This document shows, piece after piece, positions 50,014 through 59,605 of a DNA stretch of 64,000 nt (position 1 is the stretch's first letter; each line of letters starts with the position of its first letter). The stretch is from Pantoea rodasii (GTDB taxonomy: Bacteria; Pseudomonadota; Gammaproteobacteria; Enterobacterales; Enterobacteriaceae). Under the pieces are notes generated by a model, which did no database searches, was not told the DNA's origin, and was given only the letters and a program-made list of their open reading frames with translations. The translations under genes and the position numbers were made by a program. The stretch is taken from contig NZ_MLFP01000001.1 of assembly GCF_002095465.1 (NCBI RefSeq), forward strand, positions 124,001 through 188,000, read 5' to 3'.

Positions 50014-50096
50014 GTCCTCATCACAGCAAAAAACTCACTAACAAAAACAACATGGACACGGCGTCCTCACGCCACGCTCAAAAGGTCTGAAGTTTT

Positions 50097-51524
50097 ATGT
50101 CTTGCAGCAGACGTCAGTTTATTCAGCTTTCAGCCGGTGTTGCGCTGGCTTCCAGTAGCATCCCTTATGCCGCTCACGCTGCGGCACCCGTGGGCGATGT
50201 GCCCCTTCCGGTTCCGCCGTTGATTGAATCTCGCCGCGGCCAACCGCTATTTCTGACGCTGCAACGCAGTCATTGGTCATTTAGCGGTAACGGCAATAAA
50301 GCCCCGGTTTGGGGCATTAACGGCATGTATCTCGGCCCCACGGTGCGCGTTTACAGCGGCGATGATGTGAAGCTGATTTATAGCAATCGCCTGAATGAAC
50401 CCGTTTCGATGACCGTCAGTGGCTTGCAAGTGCCGGGTGCGTTGATGGGCGGCGCGCCGCGCTTGATGTCGGCGGGCGTTGACTGGGCACCGGTGCTGCC
50501 GATCCGTCAGGGCGCATCCTCGCTGTGGTACCACGCCAACACGCCAAATCGCATGGCGCCCCACGTTTATAACGGACTGGCGGGCCTGTGGCTGATTGAG
50601 GATGACGTCAGTAAATCGCTGCCTTTGCCCAAGCATTATGGCGTCGATGATTTCCCGCTGATTATTCAGGACAAGCGTCTCGATAACTTCGCCACGCCGG
50701 TTTATAACCCTCCTTCCGACGGCGGCTTCCTCGGCGATACGCTGCTGGTCAACGGCGTGCAAAATCCTTACGTGGAAGTGTCGCGGGGTTGGGTGCGTCT
50801 GCGTCTGTTAAACGCCTCCAACGCTCGCCGTTTTGATTTTACGTTCTCAGACAATCGCCCGTTTACCGTGATTGCCAGCGATCAAGGGTTTCTGCCTGCG
50901 CCAGTGGCAGTACTTACGCTGTCATTGGCGCCGGGTGAACGCCGTGAAGTGCTGGTGGATATGTCGCAGGGTGATGAGGTATCCATTACCGCCGGAACGG
51001 CAGCGGGGTTGATGGATCGCCTGCGCGGCCTGTTTGAACCTTCGGCCATTCTGGCGAATACGCTGGTATTGAGTTTGCGGCCGACCGGTTTGCTGCCGCT
51101 GGTCACCGATAATCTGCCGATGCGTCTGTTGGCCGACCAGATTCTGGATGGCGTGGCGGTGCGCACGCGTGAATTCCGCATTGGCGACAGCGTGCCGGGC
51201 ATTAACGGCGCGCTGTGGGATATGAGCCGCATTGATACCACGGTGCAGCAGGGCACCTTTGAGCGCTGGATTATCCACGCTGACCGTCCACAGTCGCTGC
51301 ATATTCAGGGCGTGATGTTCCTGATCAAAAGCGTCAACGGCGCACAGCCGATGGGCGAAGATCGCGGCTGGAAAGACACGGTGTGGGTCGATGGCGATGT
51401 GGAGCTGCTGGTCAGTTTCCCGCAGAGTTCGTCGGATCACTTCCCGTTTATGTATTACAGCCAGACGCTGGAGTTGGCCGATCGCGGTACGGCGGGGCAG
51501 TTGCAGGTGAATCCTGTTCCTTGA
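50097..51524 (+). CDS. ftsP: Cell division protein FtsP (SufI)
   Basis: 475 residues, cupredoxin-fold protein without copper that stabilises the divisome under stress. A twin-arginine signal is clear: SCSRRQFIQLSAGVALASSSIPYAAHA. Mature part has three cupredoxin-like domains (WGINGMYLGPTVRVYSGDDV; SLWYHANTPNRMAPHVYNGLAGLWLIED; FERWIIHADRPQSLHIQGVMFLI). Multicopper oxidase copper ligands are degenerate, as in E. coli SufI. Standard plsC-ftsP neighbour. Confidence 0.95.
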   Translation: MSCSRRQFIQLSAGVALASSSIPYAAHAAAPVGDVPLPVPPLIESRRGQPLFLTLQRSHWSFSGNGNKAPVWGINGMYLGPTVRVYSGDDVKLIYSNRLNEPVSMTVSGLQVPGALMGGAPRLMSAGVDWAPVLPIRQGASSLWYHANTPNRMAPHVYNGLAGLWLIEDDVSKSLPLPKHYGVDDFPLIIQDKRLDNFATPVYNPPSDGGFLGDTLLVNGVQNPYVEVSRGWVRLRLLNASNARRFDFTFSDNRPFTVIASDQGFLPAPVAVLTLSLAPGERREVLVDMSQGDEVSITAGTAAGLMDRLRGLFEPSAILANTLVLSLRPTGLLPLVTDNLPMRLLADQILDGVAVRTREFRIGDSVPGINGALWDMSRIDTTVQQGTFERWIIHADRPQSLHIQGVMFLIKSVNGAQPMGEDRGWKDTVWVDGDVELLVSFPQSSSDHFPFMYYSQTLELADRGTAGQLQVNPVP

Positions 51525-51554
51525 GTTAACGCACTCTACAAGAGATCGGCGAAT

Positions 51555-51586
51555 ACGTGCGGTCACCAATAATGGCGACCGCACGT
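51555..51586. repeat. Inverted repeat between ftsP and dkgA
   Basis: ACGTGCGGTC and GACCGCACGT flank a 12-base loop between convergent genes; no T tract. Confidence 0.55.
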
Positions 51587-51599
51587 AGAGCGCATCAAC

Positions 51600-52427
51600 C
51601 TATCCGTTAAAGCTTTCCGGATCCGGCCCTAAACGGTTGCCCTTATCCAGTTTGGTAATCTCGCTGATCTCGGTTTTCTCCAGTCTGAAATCAAACACCT
51701 GGAAGTTCTCACGAATACGTTCCGGCGTGATGGATTTCGGGATCACCACCAGCCCGCTGTCCAGATGCCAGCGAATCACAATCTGCGCCGGCGTCTTGCC
51801 ATACTTTTTCGCCAGTTCGCGGATAATCTCCTGATCGAATACGCCTTTACCGCCCTGCGCCAGCGGGCTCCAGGATTCGGTCTGAATCTGGTGCAGTGCA
51901 TTCCACGCGTGCAGCGTGCGCTGTTGCAGCATGGGGTGCAGCTCAACCTGATTGACCACCGGTGAGACGCCAGTTTCATCGATCAGGCGCTTCAGATGGG
52001 CTTCGTGGAAGTTACAGACACCGATACTTTTGGTTAAGCCTTGCTGCTGTAGCTCAATCAACTTTTTCCAGGCTTCGACATAGTGATCCTTTTCCGGGCA
52101 CGGCCAGTGCATCAGATAGAGATCGACACTCTCCAGCTGCAATTTTTTCAGGCTGGTCTCAATCGCTTGCTGTGCGTTTTGCTGATCGTCGTTCCACAGC
52201 TTGGTGGTGACGAAAATGTCCTCACGCGCGACATCGGTTTCCTGCAGCGCCTGGCCAACCGCCTCCTCATTTTTGTAAATGGCGGCGGTATCAATCGAGC
52301 GATAGCCAACTTTCAATGCTTCAAGAATCGCCGCGCGCGCATCCTCAATGCTCGCTTGCCAGACACCAAGCCCGAGCTGCGGCATCATATTGCCGTCGTG
52401 CAGTTTGATAATGGGTTGCTCTGCCAT
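51600..52427 (-). CDS. dkgA: 2,5-didehydrogluconate reductase A (aldo-keto reductase)
   Basis: 275 residues, same as E. coli DkgA. AKR tetrad contexts are visible: SIDTAAIYKNEEAVG (Asp, Tyr), VTTKLWNDD (Lys) and LYLMHWPCPEKDHY (His); NADPH-binding end IPKSITPERIRENFQVFDF. Reduces 2,5-diketo-gluconate, methylglyoxal and other carbonyls. Divergent from the AraC-type yqhC across 205 bases. E. coli yqhD, which normally sits between yqhC and dkgA, is absent. Confidence 0.95.
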   Translation of the reverse strand: MAEQPIIKLHDGNMMPQLGLGVWQASIEDARAAILEALKVGYRSIDTAAIYKNEEAVGQALQETDVAREDIFVTTKLWNDDQQNAQQAIETSLKKLQLESVDLYLMHWPCPEKDHYVEAWKKLIELQQQGLTKSIGVCNFHEAHLKRLIDETGVSPVVNQVELHPMLQQRTLHAWNALHQIQTESWSPLAQGGKGVFDQEIIRELAKKYGKTPAQIVIRWHLDSGLVVIPKSITPERIRENFQVFDFRLEKTEISEITKLDKGNRLGPDPESFNG

Positions 52428-52632
52428 TGTTGCTCCTTATCTGTCGCAGTGACTTACCGAAAAAGCGCTGTGGTTAAGTCTAGTCAACAAACTCAACCGC
52501 AGGATCATTGTGGCAATCATGCAGCATCTTTGCCCTGGTCATTTCTGCCAGAATCTTGCCTGATTCTGCTGAGGAGTGGAGCTTTGAGCAGCATTACGGC
52601 ACACTGAATTTTTCGCTGCCTGAGAGACAACT

Positions 52633-53541
52633 ATGTCGAACGATGCCCTTTGCCGCCAGCTGGCACAGCGTGTGGTGATGTTAATGAATGATTCACGCAA
52701 GCCATTGTGCGCAGTGGAAAACGTCAAACTGATCTATGCCTGCGAGACTTTGCCGCGGACGCCAATGATGTACCAACCTGGCATCGTGATTCTTTTTCAG
52801 GGACGTAAAACCGGTTATCTCGGCAGCACGGTATTTCATTACGACGCCACCAAATATCTGATGCTCACGGTGCCGCTGCCGGTGGAGTGCGAAACCGAAG
52901 CCACATTGGAAGAGCCGCTGGCCGGCATGTGTTTGAGTGTCGATACCGCCAGCCTGCAGGATTTGTTGATGGATATCGGGGACGACGAGCAGTTTCAGCC
53001 GCAGCTGCACACCTCTGGGATTCATTCAGCCTTTATGAGCGAAGAGATGTTGTGCGCCGCCGAGCGTCTGCTGGATGTGATGAGCCATCCGCGTGATGCA
53101 CGCGTGCTGGGTCCGCAGCTGGTGCGTGAAATTATTTACTATGTGCTCACCGGACCGATCGGTGGCGCGCTGCTGTCACTGGTTAATCGCCAGACGCAGT
53201 TCAGTCAGATTGCCCGCGCGTTACGCCGTATCGAAAACCATTATGCAGAAAGCCTTAGCGTGGAAATGCTGGCAGCGGAAGTGAACATGAGCGTCTCGGC
53301 GTTTCATCACAACTTTAAAGCCGTGACGCAAACCTCGCCGCTGCAATACTTGAAGCGTTATCGCCTGCATCAGGCGCGATTGATGATGTTGCATGATGGG
53401 ATGAAAGCCAGTGCGGCAGCGGTGCGCGTCGGTTATGAAAGCCCTTCGCAGTTTTCACGGGAGTTTAAACGCTATTTCGGCGTAACGCCGGGAGAGGAAG
53501 CCAGTCGCGTGCGCCAAACGTTGCCGTTTGACGCCGCCTGA
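52633..53541 (+). CDS. yqhC: AraC family transcriptional regulator YqhC
   Basis: 302 residues: AraC_N domain ([38 protein letters not shown]) and a C-terminal double helix-turn-helix ([59 protein letters not shown]). The E. coli homologue senses aldehydes and activates yqhD and dkgA; here only dkgA is next door, on the opposite strand. Confidence 0.9.
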   Translation: MSNDALCRQLAQRVVMLMNDSRKPLCAVENVKLIYACETLPRTPMMYQPGIVILFQGRKTGYLGSTVFHYDATKYLMLTVPLPVECETEATLEEPLAGMCLSVDTASLQDLLMDIGDDEQFQPQLHTSGIHSAFMSEEMLCAAERLLDVMSHPRDARVLGPQLVREIIYYVLTGPIGGALLSLVNRQTQFSQIARALRRIENHYAESLSVEMLAAEVNMSVSAFHHNFKAVTQTSPLQYLKRYRLHQARLMMLHDGMKASAAAVRVGYESPSQFSREFKRYFGVTPGEEASRVRQTLPFDAA

Positions 53542-53568
53542 AAGCAAAGCGGCGCGGTTCAGAACTCC

Positions 53569-53590
53569 GCGCGATAAAGCGTGCCGCTAC
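53569..53590. repeat. Solitary REP-like element after yqhC
   Basis: GCGCGATAAAGCGTGCCGCTAC is a third member of the element pair at 42082-42155 (18 of 22 bases match the 42134 copy). It sits between convergent yqhC and the DedA gene, the usual REP position. Confidence 0.6.
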
Positions 53591-53617
53591 CGGAAATGTC
53601 AGTGAGCAGCTGATTAA

Positions 53618-54280
53618 TCACGATATTTTCTGGCGACGCTTTTTCCAAATCACCACGATGCTGCCGGCCAGGCCGACAAACAGCAATACCATCGGCAGGA
53701 TCATCAGCACCGCCATCACCTGATCTTCGTGACGCTTGATAAACGGCACCTGGCTGATGCCATAACCCATGGCCACGACAATCCCGACCCACAACGCGCC
53801 GCTCAGCCAGTTGAACAGCTGGAAGCGGCCATTCTGCAGCCCCGAAATACCCGCCATGGTAGGCAACAACGTGCGCACGAAGGCCAGGAAACGGCCCACC
53901 AGCAGCGCCATCAACCCGTGACGGTTAAACAGATTCCACGCACGCTGGTGGTATTGCGCTGGCAGATGCATCAACCAGCTTTTCACCATTCGCGTGTTGC
54001 CAAGCCATCGGCCCTGCAAATAACTCAGCCAGCAGCCGAGGCTTGCGGCGGTCGTCAGAATAATGAGGGTCGGCACGAAATCCATCACGCCTTTAGCAAT
54101 CATCGCGCCTGCCAGCAGCAGCAAGCTGTCGCCCGGCAGAAACGAAGCCGGCAGCAAACCGTTTTCCAGAAACAGCGTCAGAAACATCACACCGTAGACA
54201 ATCCATACGACATCCGGATTGGCCAGCGCGGCAAAGTCCTGATGCCAGAGCGCGTGGACAATCTCATGTAAAACACCCAT
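53618..54280 (-). CDS. yghB: DedA family membrane protein (YghB-like)
   Basis: 220 residues with about five membrane segments. DedA/SNARE-associated signatures: [84 protein letters not shown], with the conserved acidic and FxRxxP-like arginines expected for lipid carrier flippases of this family. E. coli YghB/YqjA pair maintains envelope and proton-motive force; placement beside metC and exbBD matches yghB. Confidence 0.9.
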   Translation of the reverse strand: MGVLHEIVHALWHQDFAALANPDVVWIVYGVMFLTLFLENGLLPASFLPGDSLLLLAGAMIAKGVMDFVPTLIILTTAASLGCWLSYLQGRWLGNTRMVKSWLMHLPAQYHQRAWNLFNRHGLMALLVGRFLAFVRTLLPTMAGISGLQNGRFQLFNWLSGALWVGIVVAMGYGISQVPFIKRHEDQVMAVLMILPMVLLFVGLAGSIVVIWKKRRQKIS

Positions 54281-54385
54281 CTGCTATCCCATCAAGTCAC
54301 AAGGATTCTATTTTAACCTTCTGTGGCATCGCAGACGTTGATCTCAGCGATGTGGCACGGAACGGTTTAAGTTTTGTTTAGATAT

Positions 54386-55576
54386 TTACTGTTTTAAGCG
54401 TGCAAAGCCCGCTTTCAGGTCATTCAGCAGGTCGTCAACGTGCTCCAGACCAATGTGCAAACGCACCAGCGTGCCGTCAAAATCCACGCCACCCGCCGGG
54501 CGAATCTCCGCCAGTTCTTCCGGCTGGTTAGCCAGAATCAAGGATTCATAGCCGCCCCAAGAATAGGCCATGCTGAAATGGTGGAAGTGATCGAGGTAAT
54601 TAGCCAGCTGCTCACGACTGAGCTTTTCATGCAGGATGAATGAGAACAGTCCGCTGCTGCCGTTGAAATCGCGCTTCCAGAATTCATGGCCCTTGCACTG
54701 AGGCAGCGCAGGGTGATTAACGCGCGCCACTTCAGGTTGTTTAGCCAGCCATTCTGCGACCTGTAAGCCGCTCTCTTCATGCTGACGCAAACGCGTGCCC
54801 AGCGTGCGTAATCCACGGCTGGCCATGTAGGCGGTATCCGCATCCACCATCTGGCCCATTAAATACGAATTCTCACGCAGCTGTGGCCAGCAACGTTCAT
54901 TGGCCACGGCGCTGCCAATCATCGCATCGCTGTGACCAATAATGTATTTGGTGCCTGCCTGAATCGAAATATCGATGCCATGCTCCAGCGCGTTAAACAA
55001 CACGCCTGCCGCCCAGGTATTATCGATCATGATGATCGCATCTGGCGCTTTGGCACGGACGGCGGCAACGATGGCCGGGATGTCCTGCACTTCCATGGTG
55101 ATCGAGGCAGGGGATTCGAGAAACACCACCCGCGTGTTCGGCTGAATCAGTTCGCTGATTTCGCTGCCGATGCAGTGATCAAAGAAGGTGGTGGACACAT
55201 TTAGTTTGCTGAGGATTTTGGTGCAGAAATCTTGCGTCGGCTCATAGACCGCGCCGCTGACCAGAATATGACCGCCCGCTTCAACAAACGAGAGAATCGC
55301 ATTGGATACGGCAGCAGCACCGCATGGATAGAGTGCGCAACCGGCGCCGCCTTCCAGTTCGGTCATGGCATCTTGCAGGGAGAAGTGGGTGAGGGTGCCG
55401 CGACGGCCATAAAAAAGCTCACCGGATGCACGACCCGCGGTCGCACGTTTTTTGTCAGCAACCGTGTCAAAAACCAGCGACGAGGCGCGCTGAATGACGC
55501 TGTTCACTGAGCCCTGAGTGTAACGTTTGCTGCGTCCCGCGCTCACCAGCGTGGTATCAATTTTTTTCGTTGCCAT
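54386..55576 (-). CDS. metC: Cystathionine beta-lyase
   Basis: 396 residues (E. coli 395). PLP-dependent enzyme cleaving cystathionine to homocysteine in methionine synthesis. Motifs: [60 protein letters not shown] with the PLP lysine in GTKYI, and SWGGYESL. I chose ATG 55576 ([11 protein letters not shown]) with AGGAAAGG upstream over an earlier in-frame ATG at 55594. Divergent from exbB. Confidence 0.96.
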   Translation of the reverse strand: MATKKIDTTLVSAGRSKRYTQGSVNSVIQRASSLVFDTVADKKRATAGRASGELFYGRRGTLTHFSLQDAMTELEGGAGCALYPCGAAAVSNAILSFVEAGGHILVSGAVYEPTQDFCTKILSKLNVSTTFFDHCIGSEISELIQPNTRVVFLESPASITMEVQDIPAIVAAVRAKAPDAIIMIDNTWAAGVLFNALEHGIDISIQAGTKYIIGHSDAMIGSAVANERCWPQLRENSYLMGQMVDADTAYMASRGLRTLGTRLRQHEESGLQVAEWLAKQPEVARVNHPALPQCKGHEFWKRDFNGSSGLFSFILHEKLSREQLANYLDHFHHFSMAYSWGGYESLILANQPEELAEIRPAGGVDFDGTLVRLHIGLEHVDDLLNDLKAGFARLKQ

Positions 55577-55726
55577 CACTGCCTTTCCTGACACTTACCA
55601 CAAAACATTCACGTTACCACGAAATGTGGCACTGGGTTGACCCTGTTTAAGGAATATCAGAGTGACGCCAGTATTCTGTAAAACATTTGCCAAATTGTGG
55701 AAATACAAGGCACTTTTCGATTGTAA

Positions 55727-55747
55727 ATAGTAATGAGAACTACTATC
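55727..55747. promoter_or_regulatory. Fur box upstream of exbB
   Basis: AATAGTAATGAGAACTACTAT resembles the GATAATGATAATCATTATC Fur consensus and is centred about 80 bases before exbB. Iron repression of exbBD through Fur is well established in enterobacteria. Confidence 0.75.
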
Positions 55748-55817
55748 ACTTCGGTCGATTTTTTGCTATGATCCGCGCTTCAATCGTGAACTGTGCAACA
55801 GAAGTTGGAGACGCAGC

Positions 55818-56564
55818 GTGGTAGCCAGTGATTTGATGCAAACGGACCTCTCCGTTTGGGGCATGTATCAGCATGCCGATATCGTGGTAAAAATTGTGAT
55901 GATTGGCCTGTTACTGGCCTCCGTTGTCACCTGGGCGATTTTCTTCGGCAAGTTTGCTGAGCTGAGCGGGGCGAAACGTCGCCTGAAACGCGAACAGCAG
56001 GCACTCGGTGAAGCGCGATCGCTTAACGATGCTTACCGCGCCGCCGAAAGCTTCAAAGGCAACAGCCATAGCGCTGTCCTGCTCAACGATGCGCAAAACG
56101 AGCTGGAACTTTCAGCCGGCACCGAAGATCTTGATGGTATCAAGGAGCGCACCAGCTTCCGCCTCGATCGTCGCGTTGCCGCCTTTGGTCGTCATGCCGG
56201 TCGCGGTAATGGCTTCTTGGCCACCATCGGTTCGGTCTCACCGTTTATCGGTCTGTTCGGTACCGTGTGGGGCATCATGAACAGCTTCATCGGTATCGCC
56301 AAGACGCAAACCACCAACCTCGCGGTGGTCGCACCGGGTATTGCCGAAGCACTGCTGGCTACCGCCATCGGTCTGATCGCTGCCATCCCTGCGGTTGTCA
56401 TCTACAACGTATTCGCTCGCATGATTGCCAGCTACAAAGCCTCACTGGGTGATGTTGCGGCACAGGTGATGCTGCTGCAGAGCCGCGATCTGGATCTCGG
56501 CAACGTGGATACGGCGAAAGAAGCCAACCGTCCAGCGGCGGCACAGAAACTGCGCGTAGGATAA
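55818..56564 (+). CDS. exbB: TonB-system energiser ExbB
   Basis: 248 residues, inner-membrane proton-channel subunit that powers TonB. LMQTDLSVWGMYQHADIVVKIVMIGLLLASVVTWAIFFGK at the start and ATIGSVSPFIGLFGTVWGIMNSFIGIA, then VVAPGIAEALLATAIGLIAAIPAVVIYN, are near-identical to E. coli. GTG start at 55818 (GGAGACGCAGC upstream), as in E. coli. Exbd follows after 5 bases. Confidence 0.96.
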   Translation: MVASDLMQTDLSVWGMYQHADIVVKIVMIGLLLASVVTWAIFFGKFAELSGAKRRLKREQQALGEARSLNDAYRAAESFKGNSHSAVLLNDAQNELELSAGTEDLDGIKERTSFRLDRRVAAFGRHAGRGNGFLATIGSVSPFIGLFGTVWGIMNSFIGIAKTQTTNLAVVAPGIAEALLATAIGLIAAIPAVVIYNVFARMIASYKASLGDVAAQVMLLQSRDLDLGNVDTAKEANRPAAAQKLRVG

Positions 56565-56569
56565 GTATT

Positions 56570-56992
56570 ATGGCGATGCGTTTAAACGATGACTCGGTAG
56601 GCGATGGCGAAATGCATGAAATCAACGTGACGCCGTTTATCGACGTCATGCTGGTTCTGCTGATCATCTTTATGGTCGCCGCGCCATTAGCTACGGTGGA
56701 TGTGCGGGTTAACCTGCCAGCTTCCACCAGCGCACCGCAACCGCGTCCGGAAAAACCGGTTTATCTGTCGATCAAAGAAGATAAGCAGATTTACATCGGC
56801 AACGATGCGGTCACCAAAGAGACACTGGTGAATGCGCTGACGGCACAAACCGAAGGCAATAAAGAGACCACCATCTTCTTCCAGGCCGATAAGTCAGTGG
56901 ATTATGCAACGCTGATGAGCGTGATGGATCAGCTACGCGAAGCCGGATATCTGAAGATTGGATTAATGGGCATGGAATCGGTGAAGAAGTAA
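56570..56992 (+). CDS. exbD: TonB-system energiser ExbD
   Basis: 140 residues (E. coli 141). Single helix carrying the proton-binding Asp in NVTPFIDVMLVLLIIFMVAAPL (Asp25 in E. coli numbering), then the periplasmic domain. Works with ExbB and TonB to energise outer-membrane transporters. Ends with a strong terminator. Confidence 0.97.
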   Translation: MAMRLNDDSVGDGEMHEINVTPFIDVMLVLLIIFMVAAPLATVDVRVNLPASTSAPQPRPEKPVYLSIKEDKQIYIGNDAVTKETLVNALTAQTEGNKETTIFFQADKSVDYATLMSVMDQLREAGYLKIGLMGMESVKK

Positions 56993-57013
56993 TTTCCCCT
57001 CCGACTCCTCTCA

Positions 57014-57041
57014 AGGGCCGCTCTCAACAGCGGCCCTTTTT
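57014..57041 (+). terminator. Rho-independent terminator after exbD
   Basis: AGGGCCGCT and AGCGGCCCT pair around a 6-base loop, followed by T5. Confidence 0.92.
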
Positions 57042-57175
57042 ATTTCCCTCCCCCCGCCGCCATGTTAATCAATTGTTACTTTTGGTCTTACTTTTGTAAA
57101 CTGCAATGGTGAAGCCGATCACATCTATTCCTGGCGCAACCCGCTACAACTGAAGAAAAAACCAGGAAGGACAAT

Positions 57176-58498
57176 ATGAGCGCGAGTCAATCTTTACAAA
57201 AGCCATCGCAAGGCGGTGCCAAAACCATCTTTAGCGTTACCAGCGGTAACTTTCTTGAGATGTACGATTTCATGGTGTTTGGCTATTACGCGACGGCGAT
57301 TGCCAAAACCTTTTTCCCCGGAGATGACCCCTTTGCTTCACTGATGCTGACGCTGATGACCTTTGGCGCGGGCTTCCTGATGCGTCCGCTCGGCGCGATT
57401 ATTTTGGGTGCTTACATCGACCATCATGGCCGCCGCAAAGGGCTGCTGCTGACGCTGGGATTGATGGCGGTGGGCACGCTAACCATCGCGTTGGTGCCGG
57501 GCTATGCCACGTTGGGTGCCGCTGCGCCGATTTTAATTCTGCTCGGTCGTTTACTGCAGGGCTTCTCTGCCGGTGTGGAATTGGGCGGTGTGTCAGTGTA
57601 TCTGGCTGAAGTCGCGCCGAAAGGGCGGAAAGGATTTTATGTTAGCTGGCAGTCCGGCAGCCAGCAGGTTGCGGTGATCTTTGCTGCACTGCTCGGCCTT
57701 GGCCTGAACCATCTGCTGGCGAAGGATGCGGTGACCGAATGGGGCTGGCGTATTCCGTTTGTTGTGGGCTGTATGATTGTGCCGTTCCTGTTCTGGATCC
57801 GCCGCATGCTGGAAGAGACCGAAGCGTTCAGCAAGCGCAAGCAGCATCCGACCATGGGCCAGATTATGCGTTCGGTGGGGCAGAACTGGGCCCTGGTGCT
57901 GGCGGGTATGCTGATGGTGGTCACCACCACGGTGATGTTCTACATGATCACCGCCTTCACTCCGACCTTTGGCAAAACCGTGTTGATGATGAGCGACGAA
58001 CAGAGCTTTATGGTGACGCTGTTTGTCGGCATCTCAAATCTGATCTGGTTGCCGGTGATGGGCTCGTTGTCAGATCGCATAGGACGCCGTCCGCTGCTGA
58101 TCACCTTTACCATCCTGATGATTCTCACCACCTGGCCGGTACTGCACTGGCTGGTAGGATCGCCAACCTTTGCCCATTTGGTGGAAGCGGAGTTGTGGCT
58201 GTCGTTCCTGTATGCCAGCTATAACGGCGCGATGGTGGTGTATCTGGCTGAGATTATGCCTGCAGAAGTACGCGCCACCGGTTTCTCGCTGGCCTACAGC
58301 CTGGCAACGGCGCTGTTTGGCGGCTTCACGCCGGCGATATCCAGCTATCTGATTCATGCCACCGGCGATAAAGCGATGCCGGGCGTGTGGCTGTCATTTG
58401 CGGCGGTGTGCGGATTGATTGGTACGCTGTTGATTGGCCGCATGGTGAAACAGTATCAGGCGCGCCACAGCGGCACGCCGGTGGGGGCTTCGCTGTAA
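57176..58498 (+). CDS. MFS transporter of the metabolite:H+ symporter type (citrate/tricarballylate-like)
   Basis: 440 residues, 12 predicted helices. MHS-subfamily signatures: TSGNFLEMYDFMVFGYYATAIAKTFFP, GAGFLMRPLGAIILGAYIDHHGRRKGLLLTL (loop 2-3 motif), GRLLQGFSAGVELGGVSVYLAEVAPKGRKGFYVSWQSGSQQ, and GSLSDRIGRRPLL. Closest in pattern to CitA/TcuC citrate and tricarballylate proton symporters. No tcuAB or citrate lyase genes are adjacent, so substrate is inferred only. Confidence 0.85.
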   Translation: MSASQSLQKPSQGGAKTIFSVTSGNFLEMYDFMVFGYYATAIAKTFFPGDDPFASLMLTLMTFGAGFLMRPLGAIILGAYIDHHGRRKGLLLTLGLMAVGTLTIALVPGYATLGAAAPILILLGRLLQGFSAGVELGGVSVYLAEVAPKGRKGFYVSWQSGSQQVAVIFAALLGLGLNHLLAKDAVTEWGWRIPFVVGCMIVPFLFWIRRMLEETEAFSKRKQHPTMGQIMRSVGQNWALVLAGMLMVVTTTVMFYMITAFTPTFGKTVLMMSDEQSFMVTLFVGISNLIWLPVMGSLSDRIGRRPLLITFTILMILTTWPVLHWLVGSPTFAHLVEAELWLSFLYASYNGAMVVYLAEIMPAEVRATGFSLAYSLATALFGGFTPAISSYLIHATGDKAMPGVWLSFAAVCGLIGTLLIGRMVKQYQARHSGTPVGASL

Positions 58499-58530
58499 TT
58501 ATTGGGCGGCCCGTTGGCCGCCGTTTCCCT

Positions 58531-58656
58531 CTCTGCATCGACACACCCATTCAGTACGCTTTTCCTGCCTGGAACGACATACCCATTCAGTACGCTTTTC
58601 CTGCCTGGAACGACACACCCATTCAGCACACCTTTCCTGCCTAAAACGACACATCC
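58531..58656 (-). repeat. 36-bp tandem repeat overlapping the 3' end of the pilus tip gene
   Basis: Three units of 36 bases, containing CCATTCAG(T/C)AC on the plus strand, end in the last codons of the adhesin gene. On the minus strand each repeats GTGTCGTT then (TT or CC)AGGCAGGAAA and a TGA-ATGGGT. In frame they read VSF-stop-AGKVC-stop-MG, then VSFQAGKAY-stop-MG and MSFQAGKAY-stop-MG. So the gene's C-terminal VSF codons and following flank are copied in frame. No further gene is supported in 58499-58640. Confidence 0.8.
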
Positions 58657-59605
58657 ACCACCACGCTGTCGGTATAGCTTCCGGCTGCTGGTGTATTCTG
58701 TGACGTCAAAATCTGCGCCGTGTAGGTGAAATTGCGCGTGACGGTATCTGCGTTCAGCGATGTGGATGTGGTGCTGCTCCAGCGGTCGGTGCCGGTTGGT
58801 CCCCAACGGGAAGTGGTGGTGGTGCCTTTGTAGATATCATACGCCAGGCGATTGGTGCCGCTCGCCATCTGGCGCGTGGTGCCGCTGTAGTAACTGCCAT
58901 TACTCAAGCCCACGGTATAGGTGCTGCCTTTGGAACACACCACGTTAATCGTTTGCTGCACCGTCGAGAAACTTCCCACCAGCGGTGCGCTGCCAAACTG
59001 ACGTTAGGGGCGGTGATGGTGGTGCAATCATTGGTGACCACCAGATTCACTGTAATCGGCATAGCGGTCCCGGTGCTGGTCTGGACTGTACCCACGCATA
59101 AACCTGCCACGTTCAAACCCGCGCACACCGTATAACTCACCATTATGGTAATCGTGGTGGTGTAACTGCCGGCGGCAATCACTTGTCCCGTCAGGGTGCG
59201 AAAATAGAGCGGAATATTAAAGTTAAGGCTGTTCCCCAGACCAAGCAGTAACGCCGAACTCCAGCGATAACTGCCACCTTGTTGCAATTCTGTGGCGCAG
59301 GCGCTGTCGATGCACATCTGAATCGGAATACTGTCAGTGCCGGTGCTGGAACTTTTCAACACGGCTCGCGTGCCGCTGAGATAGGTGGCGGAGCTAAAGG
59401 CGTAAGTCACGTTATCGGTGCCGAGTAGCGATAGCGTGCCGGAGCCGCAGTTGACGTTGGTGATGCTGGCGGTGTTTTGCACCGTTGAGCCCAGGGCAAA
59501 CGTCGTCACTGTACCAAAGGTCGCCGTCGGGGCGGATAAGCTACACAGCGCATAGCTGGTGCCCGGCAGAATAAACAGCGCCAGCAGCAAAAGAAGCTTT
59601 CTCAT
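58641..59605 (-). CDS. Csu-type fimbrial tip protein with two spore coat U domains (CsuE-like), frameshifted in this sequence
   Basis: Signal peptide MRKLLLLLALFILPGTSYA, then two SCPU-type beta domains with paired cysteines. As written it leaves frame after CTTITAPNVS; AGTTTGGCAGC should be AGTTTTGGCAGC (plus-strand A3 at 58995-58997), restoring NVSFGSAPLVGSFSTVQQTINVVCSKGSTYTVGL and an end at ...YTDSVVVDVSF. Restored length 321 residues, right for the two-domain tip subunit CsuE. It overlaps the usher stop by 4 bases (ATGA). Last gene of the pilus operon. Confidence 0.85.

Noticed and set aside
58387..58644. Plus-strand frame with repeated PIQYAFPAWND units as a repeat protein
   Set aside because: The repeats are the 36-bp array at the end of the minus-strand pilus gene; there is no start signal and the upstream part shadows the MFS gene.
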